29,792 nt of DNA, taken from Alphaproteobacteria bacterium. Its GTDB lineage: Bacteria; Pseudomonadota; Alphaproteobacteria; Rhizobiales; Aestuariivirgaceae. The stretch lies in contig JAJRRZ010000056.1 of the NCBI GenBank assembly GCA_024279045.1, positions 1 to 29,792 of the forward strand, read 5' to 3'. The translations under genes and the position numbers were made by a program. The notes below the pieces were generated by a model. That model did not search any database, had not been told where the DNA came from, and saw only the letters and a list, made by a program, of their open reading frames with translations. Shown here one piece after another: positions 1-7,077 of the stretch. The first letter of the stretch is position 1. Every line of letters starts with the position of its first letter.

Positions 1-718
1 AAATTTCCTTCGGAATGCGGTTGGGGTTCGGCGAGGTGTTCAGCCAGCGCACGTCCCAGTCCAGCGTAACCAGCCAGATACTGCCCTTGCCATCTTCCAT
101 CACGGCGATGCGGCAGGGGATGAAGACGATGAACTCCGGCATGTATTCCAGCACCAGGGACAGTGTTTCCAGGTCGCAGAACGAGTAGATCTCCACCCTC
201 GGATACTTGTCATTGCCGCGGATTTCGCGGATCACCTTCCACGGCGTGGACACGCCCACGAAGCGCATGTTCAGCTCGTTGCCCTTCAGCCTGAGCGATT
301 CCACCACTTCCTCGAAGGTCAGGTCCGGCGAGGCCTTTTTCTTGGCCGCCATGAAGTTGATCATGTCGCGCAGGCCAAAAGGGTTGTAGGCCATCATGCT
401 CTGCATGAACTTCATCTTGGCCTCGGCAGAGATCGGCGGCATGAACTCGAAATAGGGGTTCTTCGTTTTCGGCGGCGTCGGGAAGCGCGCCCAGCCCTTC
501 TCCTCCGGCACCGGATCCGGATAGGCTGGCTTGCCGTGGAAATAGCTCTTCGCGTTCAGCTCCCGCCGGGCTTTCTCCTTTGCCTCGTCATCTTCCTGCG
601 CGCGCGCCTGCCCGGCCAGCAATAGCAGCATCAGCGCCAGCGCCGCCAGCAGCATCAGCGCCATGCCCAGCCACCGCCATGCGGCGCATCCGTTCCCCCT
701 CGCAATTGTCATCGGCAT
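1..718 (-). CDS. Exported DUF302-domain protein, C-terminus cut by window edge
   Basis: I read this on the reverse strand from an ATG at 718; it runs open off the left edge. A GGAGAGG box lies 5 bases before the start; an in-frame ATG at 712 is the alternative. About 40 residues form a long hydrophobic signal sequence ending in an Ala-rich stretch (AGQARAQ). The later part matches the DUF302 pattern: a Cys-Asp-Leu helix start (SFCDLETLSLVLEY), then a strand with IPCRIAVMEDGKGSIWLV. DUF302 proteins are small alpha/beta proteins of unknown activity, often found beside sulfur-oxidation and redox genes. The segment just before the domain is Met-rich (KFMQSMMAYN), like the next two leftward proteins. 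It is the last visible gene of a leftward group starting near 3424. Export and family are seen in the sequence; a role in periplasmic sulfur or thiol handling is inferred from neighbours. Confidence 0.75.
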   Translation of the reverse strand, partial: MPMTIARGNGCAAWRWLGMALMLLAALALMLLLLAGQARAQEDDEAKEKARRELNAKSYFHGKPAYPDPVPEEKGWARFPTPPKTKNPYFEFMPPISAEAKMKFMQSMMAYNPFGLRDMINFMAAKKKASPDLTFEEVVESLRLKGNELNMRFVGVSTPWKVIREIRGNDKYPRVEIYSFCDLETLSLVLEYMPEFIVFIPCRIAVMEDGKGSIWLVTLDWDVRWLNTSPNPNRIPKEI

Positions 719-799
719 GGAAACCTCTCCTTCCCTTCCCTGCGTCAGCTCCCTGCAATCAGCACCCGGCTCGCCTTTCCGTCATGGGCGCGCCGAGCG

Positions 800-1783
800 T
801 TATTGCTTCTCCTTCGCGCTTGGCGGCACAACGCCCAGAGCGTTTGGTGCGGCATTCATGATGGCCATGGATGCGCGCATGATCTGCACCATCAGGTTCG
901 GATCGGCCAGTTTCATCCACGAGTCCATCATCTCCGGCTTCATCATCACCGCCATCCAGTCCTGCCACAGCTTCGGGTCGGCCATGGCCATCATCGCCGA
1001 ATACCACTCCGGGTCGGTCATCAGTTTGATGAAGTCGGTAAATACCTCCGTGTCGGTGGCCAGATTGGTCATGCTCTTCATGAAGTCCGGGTTGGCCACC
1101 ATCTTCATGTAGGCTTCCATGGTCTGCGGCTCGACCATCTTCACCGCCATCTTCATAAACTCGGGGTTGGCCATCACCTTCATGTAGCCTTCCATCAGCT
1201 TCGGGTCGGCCATCTTCATCACCCCGTTGAACATCTTCGGATCCGTCATCACCTTCATGTAGTTCTTCACCAGCGACGGATCGGCGAACTTGATCATCGC
1301 CTTGATGAAGGCGGGGTTGGTCATGATGTTCATATAGCTCTCCACGAGCTTCGGATCCCCCATCTTCACCAGCGTTTCCATGATGCGCGGGTCGCCCATC
1401 ATGTTCACGTAGTTGGTCAGCATCGCCGGGTTGCCCATGCTGATCATGGCGTTGAGGAAGGCCGGGTTGGTCGCCGCTTTCATCCAGTCAGCCATCAGCT
1501 TCGGATCGGCCATGGTCAGCATGCCTTCCATCATCTTCGGATTGGTCATCATCCCGAAGAAGCCCTCGATCTGCCGTGCGGATGGTGTGGCGCTGCTGAA
1601 GGCCTCCGTCCACTTGTTGTCGGTGAGCGATTTCACCCAGTTGCCCAGGTCGGAGATGCTTGGCGTCTGCGCCTGCGCCGGCGCATTCGCCAGCAGGGCA
1701 GGGGAAGCCGCCAGCGGCGCTGACAGCAGCGACAACATCAGCACGCGCCGCGCACCACGAGCAAGATTTGCAAGGCTGACCAT
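800..1783 (-). CDS. Exported Met-rich protein of tandem 25-residue helical repeats
   Basis: A 327-residue protein whose ATG at 1783 follows a GGGAG box by about 7 bases. Residues 1-39 are a signal peptide ending APAQAQ. From about residue 75 to 305 the chain is a tandem array. Each half-unit begins with Asp-Pro or Asn-Pro, followed by about ten helix-forming residues, and the DP/NP spacing alternates 12, 13, 12, 13. This gives a 25-residue unit of the type DPKLxExYMKVMTNPxFxxAM, repeated about 8.5 times. I count about 48 Met in the mature chain, near 17 percent, and no Cys after the signal. Each DP/NP would cap a short helix, so a periplasmic alpha-solenoid is likely. I do not recognise the family. 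A smaller paralogue lies at 2831-3424. Possible roles are a scaffold, a Met-based copper or soft-metal binder, or a matrix protein for sulfur; none is shown by the sequence. Confidence 0.85.
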   Translation of the reverse strand: MVSLANLARGARRVLMLSLLSAPLAASPALLANAPAQAQTPSISDLGNWVKSLTDNKWTEAFSSATPSARQIEGFFGMMTNPKMMEGMLTMADPKLMADWMKAATNPAFLNAMISMGNPAMLTNYVNMMGDPRIMETLVKMGDPKLVESYMNIMTNPAFIKAMIKFADPSLVKNYMKVMTDPKMFNGVMKMADPKLMEGYMKVMANPEFMKMAVKMVEPQTMEAYMKMVANPDFMKSMTNLATDTEVFTDFIKLMTDPEWYSAMMAMADPKLWQDWMAVMMKPEMMDSWMKLADPNLMVQIMRASMAIMNAAPNALGVVPPSAKEKQ

Positions 1784-1865
1784 GGATTGCTCCCTTCCGT
1801 ATATTGTCTGGTGGTGAATGCCGACTGTGAGTTCAGCACGGTTGTGCGCCTTCAGGCAAGGAAAT

Positions 1866-1881
1866 ATTCGAGGAATCGTAT
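1866..1881. promoter_or_regulatory. Candidate SqrR/BigR-type operator
   Basis: The sequence ATTC-GAGGAATC-GTAT fits ATTC-N8-GAAT, which I recall as the published SqrR operator, with one mismatch. It lies about 85 bases upstream of the Met-rich repeat gene that starts at 1783. Flanking AT-rich bases (AATATTC and GTATATG) extend the imperfect dyad. Regulation is inferred from similarity to the boxes near 2467, 3511 and 3654. Confidence 0.35.
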
Positions 1882-1940
1882 ATGATGAGGGGGCGGTGCC
1901 GCCATGCGGAAGCCACCCCCTGATAGCATTGCGAGCCTGT

Positions 1941-2327
1941 TTATTGCTTCTTTGCGTCAGCCTTGGCCTGCTTCTCTTTCATGTAGGCGTCCAGGGCCTT
2001 CTTCAGGTCTTCGTCGGAGAGCTTCTTGTGCACGTCCGGGTCGAAGGACGAGCCAAGCTGCTGATAGATGTTGTCCAGCGGTGCGTGGCAGGCGGTGCAC
2101 CATTCGCCATATTCACCGAAGATCTGCGCCGTGGAGCTCCAGATGGGCCGCGTCATCTCCGAATACATCTTGAACATCGCGCCCATCATTTTCATCATCG
2201 AGTCGGTCATCAGCTTTGCCGCCTCGCCATAGTCCTGCGCGCCTTCGCCAGCCTTCGCCGCCGAAACCGGCGCCGCCGCCAACATGCCGGCGACAATGGC
2301 CGCCGCGATCTTCCTGTTCATGTTCAT
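1941..2327 (-). CDS. Small exported monoheme c-type cytochrome, Met-rich
   Basis: A 128-residue protein. A longer reading frame exists upstream, but GGGGAGAAG lies just before the ATG at 2327, and that start gives a clean signal peptide (residues 1-27, ending in SAAKAG). A single heme-attachment motif CTACH is at residues 77-81. Ahead of it is a Met-rich amphipathic stretch (residues 40-58) resembling the helices of the neighbouring repeat proteins. After it comes a charged helical tail rich in Lys and Asp. The chain is shorter than class I or class II cytochromes, and the mid-chain position of the CXXCH fits neither well. I cannot assign it to a named family; a sixth heme ligand could be one of several Met. 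It is the middle gene of the leftward group and probably moves electrons in the periplasm, an inference from the heme motif and export signal. Confidence 0.75.
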   Translation of the reverse strand: MNMNRKIAAAIVAGMLAAAPVSAAKAGEGAQDYGEAAKLMTDSMMKMMGAMFKMYSEMTRPIWSSTAQIFGEYGEWCTACHAPLDNIYQQLGSSFDPDVHKKLSDEDLKKALDAYMKEKQAKADAKKQ

Positions 2328-2466
2328 GAGACTTCTCCCCATATCGCGTTCCTGACAATCGGGCCGCACCGGCCCGCCTTCCCCCGGAAATGGCCGCTCC
2401 GCCCGCATGTGCATGCCGGGCGCGGCTGTCGCCTGAATGCATATACCAGATGCCGCATATAATGCA

Positions 2467-2482
2467 AATCGAATATTTGAAT
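2467..2482. promoter_or_regulatory. Candidate SqrR/BigR-type operator
   Basis: The sequence AATC-GAATATTT-GAAT has one mismatch to ATTC-N8-GAAT and lies about 140 bases upstream of the cytochrome gene starting at 2327. The reverse strand reads ATTCAAATATTCGATT, sharing ten bases with the box at 3511. The surroundings are strikingly AT-rich for this genome. Function is inferred. Confidence 0.4.
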
Positions 2483-2549
2483 ATTTCTGCGGCGCGCTGT
2501 TCCCCCTTTCCTCCAGTCTTTCCCGCAAGCGCCACCGCGCAAAAAAATG

Positions 2550-2732
2550 CCCGGAGCGCTAGGCTCAGGGCCCATAAAGAGGCATGCCAGATGTAGCGTT
2601 TAGGCGAAATATCAGCGCTCTTGCGCCCGCTGGTAATACTGAAGGTATTTCCAAGGGTGCAAGGGCGCTGAGATGAAGCATAAACGCCACAGATGGCGTG
2701 AAAATTTATGGGTCCTGAGCCTAGGCCCCGGG
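2550..2732. repeat. Large imperfect palindrome, about 183 bp
   Basis: The two halves, centred near 2641, are reverse complements over almost their full length at roughly four positions in five. Matching blocks include CTAGGCTCAGG at 2559-2569 with CCTGAGCCTAG at 2714-2724, CCCATAAA with TTTATGGG, GCGTTTA at 2596-2602 with TAAACGC at 2681-2687, TCAGCGC with GCGCTGA, and an apical AATAC-TGAAG-GTATT at 2635-2649. It fills the gap between the two leftward genes at 2327 and 2831. No open frame or transposase accompanies it. It looks like a miniature inverted-repeat element or a long hairpin in the transcript. The TTTATGGGTCCTGAGCC arm resembles intergenic repeats I recall from rhizobial genomes. 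Confidence 0.7.
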
Positions 2733-2830
2733 ATAAAGTTCAGGGAGGATAGACCCGGTTACGCACTACAAACGTCTTGCCGCGCTCGTTGCGCCAGCGC
2801 GGTGCAGCCCGCAGGCCGCACCGCTGCCGT

Positions 2831-3424
2831 TCACTTGTTTTCGCCAGAAGGAGCCATGCTCTTGCCCATCTGGCCGAAGCTTTCCATCCAGGTGGTCATC
2901 ATTTTCATCCACGGCTGCGGATCCATCATCTTCGCCATGGCGTTGATGTAGGCCGGATCCGTCATCATCTTCATGAACGGTTCCACCACCTTCGGGTCGG
3001 CCCACTTCATCATTGCTTCGACGTATTTCGGATCGGTCATCATCTTGATGAACGGCTCGATGGTTTGCGGATCCACCATCTTCGCCATCATTTCCATGTA
3101 GCGCGGATCGGTCATGACCTTGACGTAACTTTCCACGATCTTCGGATCCGCCATCTTCATCATGGCCTCGATGTAGCGCGGATCGGTCATGATCTTCACG
3201 TAGCTCTCCACCAGCTTCGGGTCGGCCATTTTCATCATGGCCTCGAAGTAGGCGGGGTTGACCATCATGTTCATCCATTCGGTCATCAGCTTCGGATCCA
3301 TCAGCTGCGCCATGGACTTTGCCCAGTCGCCGCTGCCGGCATCCTGCGCCTGCGCCGGCATGCCCTGCATCGCCCCTGTTGCCAGCATCAGCGCCAGCGC
3401 CATCTTGCCAATTGTCCGTTTCAT
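2831..3424 (-). CDS. Exported Met-rich protein of tandem 25-residue helical repeats, short paralogue
   Basis: A 197-residue protein and paralogue of the one at 800-1783. Residues 1-27 are a signal peptide ending MPAQAQ. The rest is about six 25-residue units with the same alternating 12/13 spacing of Asp-Pro, for example DPKLVESYVKIMTDPRYIEAMMKMA. I count about 34 Met in some 170 mature residues, near 20 percent, with no Cys and no His. Its repeats are more uniform than those of the longer protein, which suggests recent internal duplication or tight structural constraint. It is the first gene of the leftward group, and an AT-rich palindrome typical of an ArsR-family operator lies about 90 bases upstream (3511-3526). 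I do not recognise the family. The helical solenoid model and a sulfur or metal role are inferences. Confidence 0.85.
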   Translation of the reverse strand: MKRTIGKMALALMLATGAMQGMPAQAQDAGSGDWAKSMAQLMDPKLMTEWMNMMVNPAYFEAMMKMADPKLVESYVKIMTDPRYIEAMMKMADPKIVESYVKVMTDPRYMEMMAKMVDPQTIEPFIKMMTDPKYVEAMMKWADPKVVEPFMKMMTDPAYINAMAKMMDPQPWMKMMTTWMESFGQMGKSMAPSGENK

Positions 3425-3510
3425 GTGTTCCGGCTTTCCCTGTGGTTGAATTCCATTCCCTGCATCCCGGCCCGAACGGGCCGGTGCATTGGCACACTTG
3501 ATATACGGAC

Positions 3511-3526
3511 ATTCAAATATTTGAAA
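3511..3526. promoter_or_regulatory. Candidate SqrR/BigR-type operator, perfect 14-bp palindrome
   Basis: ATTCAAATATTTGAAA contains the perfect palindrome TTCAAATATTTGAA at 3512-3525 and has one mismatch to ATTC-N8-GAAT. It lies about 87 bases upstream of the Met-rich gene start at 3424. ArsR-family dimers typically bind such AT-rich dyads. It is the best-formed of the boxes in this window. Confidence 0.5.
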
Positions 3527-3648
3527 GTGTAAATAATGAACTGCGACAATCTGTCAGGCGGCGTTGCCATCACGGGTTGGAGAAGAGGGGGCATTGGCGG
3601 CTGGTTAACCACTTTCTGAACAAGCGGTTAAGCCCCCGTCATATTTTC

Positions 3649-3674
3649 TGCATATTCAGGTCATTGGATACGCA
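3649..3674. promoter_or_regulatory. Candidate SqrR/BigR-type operator before rhodanese gene
   Basis: TGCATATTC at 3649-3657 and GGATACGCA at 3666-3674 are near-perfect inverted half-sites (seven of nine) separated by exactly eight bases. The core ATTC-N8-GGAT has one mismatch to ATTC-N8-GAAT. It sits about 130 bases upstream of the rhodanese start and could control the rhodanese-LysM-LysM unit. Confidence 0.45.
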
Positions 3675-3803
3675 AGAGCGCCTGTCTTTGCGCAGGCGTG
3701 CCGTGTCCGTGCGTGTCGATATGCTTTGGCGGCGGTGTTGTTGGCTGGCCAAGGCTTGGCTACGCAGGCGTGGGCCGGGGGTTGTCAGTAGGGAGAGACG
3801 GCC

Positions 3804-4487
3804 ATGAGCCACACTGTAGTCAGGAGAATTGGAGTAACGCTGTTGTCAGGCGCCATGCTGGCGCTGGCTGGCGCACTGCCGCATGCCGCGGCGCAGGAAG
3901 ACGTCAAGGTAAAGATTGCTCCGGGCATTCCTTACGTTGACATCACCATCGGTGGCCGGACGGTGCGCATCATGCGCAACCAGGACACCCGCCACAAGCT
4001 CACCAACAGTTTTGCCAAGACCTCGCGGGCCTGCCCGCCGTTCTGCATTCAGCCCATTTCGCCCGCCGCCGGCGTGAACACCGTGGGCGAACTGGAGCTG
4101 CTGGACTTCCTCAAGAAGAAGGTGGAAACCGGCAAGGGAGTGCTGGTGGATTCGCGCATCCCCGCCTGGTTCAGGAAGGGCACCATCCCCGGCGCGGTGA
4201 ACATCCCCTTCACGCTGTTCGACAAGAAGAACCCCTATCGCGACCGCATCCTGGTGGTGCTCGGTGCAAGGAAACTGGAAGACGGCACCTGGGACTTCGG
4301 CGGTGCGCGTGAACTGCTGCTGTTCTGCAACGGCCCGTGGTGCGGCCAGTCGCCGCGCGCCATCCGCAACCTCATCGCCGCTGGCTATCCGCCGGAGAAG
4401 CTGCATTATTACCGCGGCGGCATGCAGTCGTGGCAGATTCTGGGCATGACGGTCGTCAAGCCCGCCATCGCCAGCGCCCGCAAGTAG
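3804..4487 (+). CDS. Exported rhodanese-like sulfurtransferase
   Basis: A 227-residue protein with GGGAGAG six bases before the ATG. Residues 1-31 form a signal peptide ending PHAAAQ, so it acts in the periplasm. Residues about 90-215 are a single rhodanese domain: VLVDSRIPAWFRKGTIPGAVNIP is the typical N-terminal half, and the catalytic loop is LLFCNGPWCGQSPRA with Cys175. A second Cys (180) lies inside the active loop, and a CPPFC pair at residues 77-81 lies in the N-terminal extension. These four cysteines could form persulfide or disulfide relay pairs, which is unusual for a simple rhodanese. It should transfer sulfane sulfur between thiosulfate or persulfides and an acceptor. It heads a rightward unit with the two LysM genes, 28 bases before the first, and follows a candidate SqrR-type operator. 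The family is clear; the donor and acceptor are not. Confidence 0.88.
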   Translation: MSHTVVRRIGVTLLSGAMLALAGALPHAAAQEDVKVKIAPGIPYVDITIGGRTVRIMRNQDTRHKLTNSFAKTSRACPPFCIQPISPAAGVNTVGELELLDFLKKKVETGKGVLVDSRIPAWFRKGTIPGAVNIPFTLFDKKNPYRDRILVVLGARKLEDGTWDFGGARELLLFCNGPWCGQSPRAIRNLIAAGYPPEKLHYYRGGMQSWQILGMTVVKPAIASARK

Positions 4488-4515
4488 TGGCCACCTCGAA
4501 CAGGGAGGACAGGCC

Positions 4516-5301
4516 ATGAGTTGTCCGAGCACACACCGGTCTCTCGCCATGTGGCGGCGGCGCGCAAGCTTCCTCGCCCTGCTGGCGGTTGCTGGCGTGC
4601 CTCTCGCCGCCGCGCAGTCTCTCGCCGCGCAGGAAGGCATGTTCACCTCCCCGGCCCATGCACTGGCCCAGGCGGAGGTTCCTTCGGCGCAAGCCGCGGG
4701 TGAGGCGGAGCTGAAAGCCCTGACCGAACAGGTGCTGCAATCGTTGGGTGCGGCCACTGGAGCCACTGCAAGGGGCATGGGCAAGACCGTCCCGCGCAAG
4801 CCGGTTCAGGCGGTGCCGGGTGATTATCAGGCATTGATGAATGCCCTCTCCACGCTAGTGGAAAAGGCTACCCGCCAGGGCAAGAGTTCCGAGGACATAT
4901 ACGCCCTCATTCAGGAAGCGCTGGCCAGCCAGGATGATGAAACGCTCGACGCACTCATTGCCCAGGCTGGCGGCAGGGTGGGGCTGCAGAAGCTGTTGCG
5001 CGCGCTGGTGCAGAAGGCGGCGATGAAGGCCGCCGACGACCCCTACACCCGCATGTTGCAGGCCGAAGGCGAGGCTACGCGGGTACAGGAAACCGCCGCG
5101 CAGGGTGCGGCGCAGCCTCCGGCAGCGGATATGGACGGTGCCATGCAGGTCATCACGGTGCAACCGGGTGATACATTGGGCATCATCGCCTTGAAGCATT
5201 ATGGCAGCGTGCAGCGTTGGCGCGACATCTTTCAGGCCAACCGCGATCGTCTGAACAACCCTGATCTGGTGCCCGCCGGCATGCGTCTGCGCCTGCCATG
5301 A
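4516..5301 (+). CDS. Exported LysM protein with helical domain shared with next gene
   Basis: A 261-residue protein; GGGAGGACAGG precedes the ATG at 4516. Residues 1-39 contain a basic start and hydrophobic core ending in an Ala-rich cleavage region. Residues about 63-168 are a helical, Ala/Leu/Gln-rich domain beginning AELKALTEQVLQSLGA, with a GKSSEDIYALIQEAL segment. The same domain recurs in the next protein (ELKQLTEQVIGALGA, GKSDEEIRKLVAEAL). Residues 211-260 are a LysM module (VQPGDTLGIIALKHYG, then IFQANRDRLNN and LVPAGMRLRLP), which binds peptidoglycan or other N-acetylglucosamine polymers. The protein is likely periplasmic and wall-bound. Position between the rhodanese and the second LysM gene suggests one transcription unit. 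I do not recognise the helical domain. A FimV-like organising role is conceivable but unproven. Confidence 0.8.
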   Translation: MSCPSTHRSLAMWRRRASFLALLAVAGVPLAAAQSLAAQEGMFTSPAHALAQAEVPSAQAAGEAELKALTEQVLQSLGAATGATARGMGKTVPRKPVQAVPGDYQALMNALSTLVEKATRQGKSSEDIYALIQEALASQDDETLDALIAQAGGRVGLQKLLRALVQKAAMKAADDPYTRMLQAEGEATRVQETAAQGAAQPPAADMDGAMQVITVQPGDTLGIIALKHYGSVQRWRDIFQANRDRLNNPDLVPAGMRLRLP

Positions 5302-5344
5302 GCCTTTCCAGGGTCGTCTGTCAACGACAAGGGGAGAGCGGCAC

Positions 5345-7006
5345 TTGAGAAAAAATGGCGCAGGAATGCCCGAAAATGGCCCGCCTTTCACCACAAGGAT
5401 GGGGCAGGGTCAGCGCGGGGCGCGGACAGCCGGGGAGGGCATGGCAAACAATGGCGGCAGGCAGAACAACATGAGCAAGCCATTTTCAAACATGTTCGGC
5501 AAAAGGCTGGCAGCGGACGAAAAGGGCGTCAAAGACGCCAAGGCCCTGGCCGGCAGCAAGGCCGCGCCTGCACGCTCCGCCGCGTCGCACGGCAGTACCA
5601 GCGGCGCCTTTCCCGCCACTGCCCGCTCCCCGCAGCCCGGCAGCACATCGGCGAACTCGGCTGCGCAATCTGCGCGCCGATCTGCCGCCGTTGGCAAGGC
5701 GCCCACCACGGACAGCTCTGCATCCAGCCATTGGCTGATGGTTGGTGTGTTTGCGCTTTCCGCCGTGCTCGGTGGTGGTCTGGCAGGGCTTTACCTGGCG
5801 CTGCAGAATGCCGACAAGCCTGCCACCGAAAAGGTCGCGGGCACACCACCGGCCATATCCGTCATCACGCCGAACATGGCCGCCAAGCGGGAGGAGGTCC
5901 GCAACGCTTCCCCCGCGGCAATCGCATCGGCCAAGGATCAGGAGCGCCTGGCTGTGAATTCTGCTGCATATGCGCGGCAGCCCGAAGGGGGCGCCACCGG
6001 CGGCGGCACGCCTGCTGCCACGCCATCTGGCGCTGCAACGCTTGCCAACGCGGCATCCCCGGCACGGGAGGCCGCCGCCACCGCCGGTGCCGACGAACTG
6101 AAACAGCTTACCGAACAGGTCATTGGCGCACTGGGCGCCTTGGGTCGTGCCGAACGACAGGGCACGGTGGAAGAGGCCGCCAGTGGCGCGGAGCAATTGC
6201 GTGATTCCCTGGCTGACCTGGTGGATGCCGCCTTGGCCAGCGGCAAGAGCGATGAAGAGATCCGCAAGCTGGTGGCCGAGGCGCTGGGCAGCGCCGGCGA
6301 TGAAAACATTCCCGCCTTGCTACGCGATGCCAGTGGCAAGGTGGACATCACCCGTCTGCTGGCCAGCATCATGCCTTCCCCCGACAGCGTGGCCGATGTG
6401 CCCATGAACGCCGAGGAACGCACCTATTTCAACCAGCTTGCCGCGGAAGCCGGCCAAACCACCACGGCTGATCGGCCTGCCACGCGCCAATCGCTCCAGG
6501 TTGTCAATACACCTGCGGCCAAGTCTAAAGCCCGCACCGCGCCGCGCGCCAGCGGTCGCTTTTTCGTGCGCAATGGCAAGCGCTATACCATTGTGCGCAA
6601 GGGCGATACACTCAGTGACATCGCCTATGCCGCCTATGGCGACGTGCTGGCCTATTCGGCCATCCTGCGGGCCAATCGCGGGCGTATCTCCACCCGCAAT
6701 CTGAAGCCCGGCATGCGCATTCTGATCCCGGATGTCAACACTGCCCGCAAGACGCGCAAGAGTCGCCCCCGCCGTCAGGGAGCCACGCCCCCGCCAAGCC
6801 GCGCCACGGCTGTGGCCAGAAAGCCGGCCAGCAAGGCAAAGGCAAGCAACAATGCAGGGAATGCCGCCAACCGGCCTCTGGCCGACAGGATCATCACCCA
6901 GCCTGCGGCAGGCAGGGCGGTGGACCCCAGGAAGCCAGTGGTGAAATACACGAATTTCCGCTCGCAGCGCGATGCGCGGCCCGTGCCGCTGACGCCTACG
7001 CAATAA
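5345..7006 (+). CDS. Membrane-anchored LysM protein, paralogue of preceding gene
   Basis: A 553-residue reading from a TTG at 5345, chosen because GGGGAG lies about 8 bases ahead, as in the two previous genes. In-frame ATGs at 5366, 5441 and 5471 are alternatives. Residues 1-128 are Ala/Ser/Gly-rich and basic, probably disordered in the cytoplasm. Residues 129-153 (starting HWLMVGVFALSAVLGGG) are a single membrane helix. A disordered stretch leads to a helical domain at about 250-341 that matches the domain in the gene at 4516. Residues 413-462 are a LysM module (YTIVRKGDTLSDIAYAAYG, ILRANRGRI, LKPGMRILIP). A long basic, Ala/Pro-rich tail follows. The layout suggests an inner-membrane protein reaching peptidoglycan. 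The two paralogues could pair through the shared domain. Its role in a sulfur region is unknown. Confidence 0.75.
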   Translation: MRKNGAGMPENGPPFTTRMGQGQRGARTAGEGMANNGGRQNNMSKPFSNMFGKRLAADEKGVKDAKALAGSKAAPARSAASHGSTSGAFPATARSPQPGSTSANSAAQSARRSAAVGKAPTTDSSASSHWLMVGVFALSAVLGGGLAGLYLALQNADKPATEKVAGTPPAISVITPNMAAKREEVRNASPAAIASAKDQERLAVNSAAYARQPEGGATGGGTPAATPSGAATLANAASPAREAAATAGADELKQLTEQVIGALGALGRAERQGTVEEAASGAEQLRDSLADLVDAALASGKSDEEIRKLVAEALGSAGDENIPALLRDASGKVDITRLLASIMPSPDSVADVPMNAEERTYFNQLAAEAGQTTTADRPATRQSLQVVNTPAAKSKARTAPRASGRFFVRNGKRYTIVRKGDTLSDIAYAAYGDVLAYSAILRANRGRISTRNLKPGMRILIPDVNTARKTRKSRPRRQGATPPPSRATAVARKPASKAKASNNAGNAANRPLADRIITQPAAGRAVDPRKPVVKYTNFRSQRDARPVPLTPTQ

Positions 7007-7040
7007 CCCTGAACGTCATCCCGGATGATGCAGAAGATGC

Positions 7041-7073
7041 GCCCCGCCTTTCGAACAGGAGGCAAGGCCGGGC
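7041..7073. terminator. Possible hairpin between convergent genes
   Basis: GCCCCGCCTT at 7041-7050 and AAGGCCGGGC at 7064-7073 are inverted with one mismatch and a 13-base loop. They lie between the LysM gene end and the convergent regulator gene end. No U-run follows, so termination is uncertain. Confidence 0.3.
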
Positions 7074-7077
7074 GTTC

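Larger units (their letters stand above)
3425..3803. promoter_or_regulatory. Divergent promoter region between Met-rich repeat gene and rhodanese gene
   Basis: This 379-bp gap separates leftward and rightward transcription units. It has no convincing gene. It contains two dyads listed separately, at 3511-3526 and 3649-3674, one close to each divergent gene, which suggests a shared regulator. I cannot place core promoter hexamers with confidence; a GTATAT on the reverse strand just beyond the first dyad is a possible -10. Confidence 0.5.

Noticed and set aside
803..1723. Long His-rich open frame on the plus strand opposite the Met-rich repeat gene
   Set aside because: It is the antisense shadow of Met and Lys codons (CAT and CTT on the other strand). 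The reverse-strand frame has a signal peptide, ribosome site and paralogue.
2777..3532. Second His-rich plus-strand frame opposite the short Met-rich gene
   Set aside because: It is the same antisense effect of Met-rich tandem repeats; it has no ribosome site.
4516..7006. FimV-like pilus assembly proteins
   Set aside because: FimV combines LysM with a membrane helix and cytoplasmic TPR repeats. Here LysM is C-terminal and no TPR pattern is visible.
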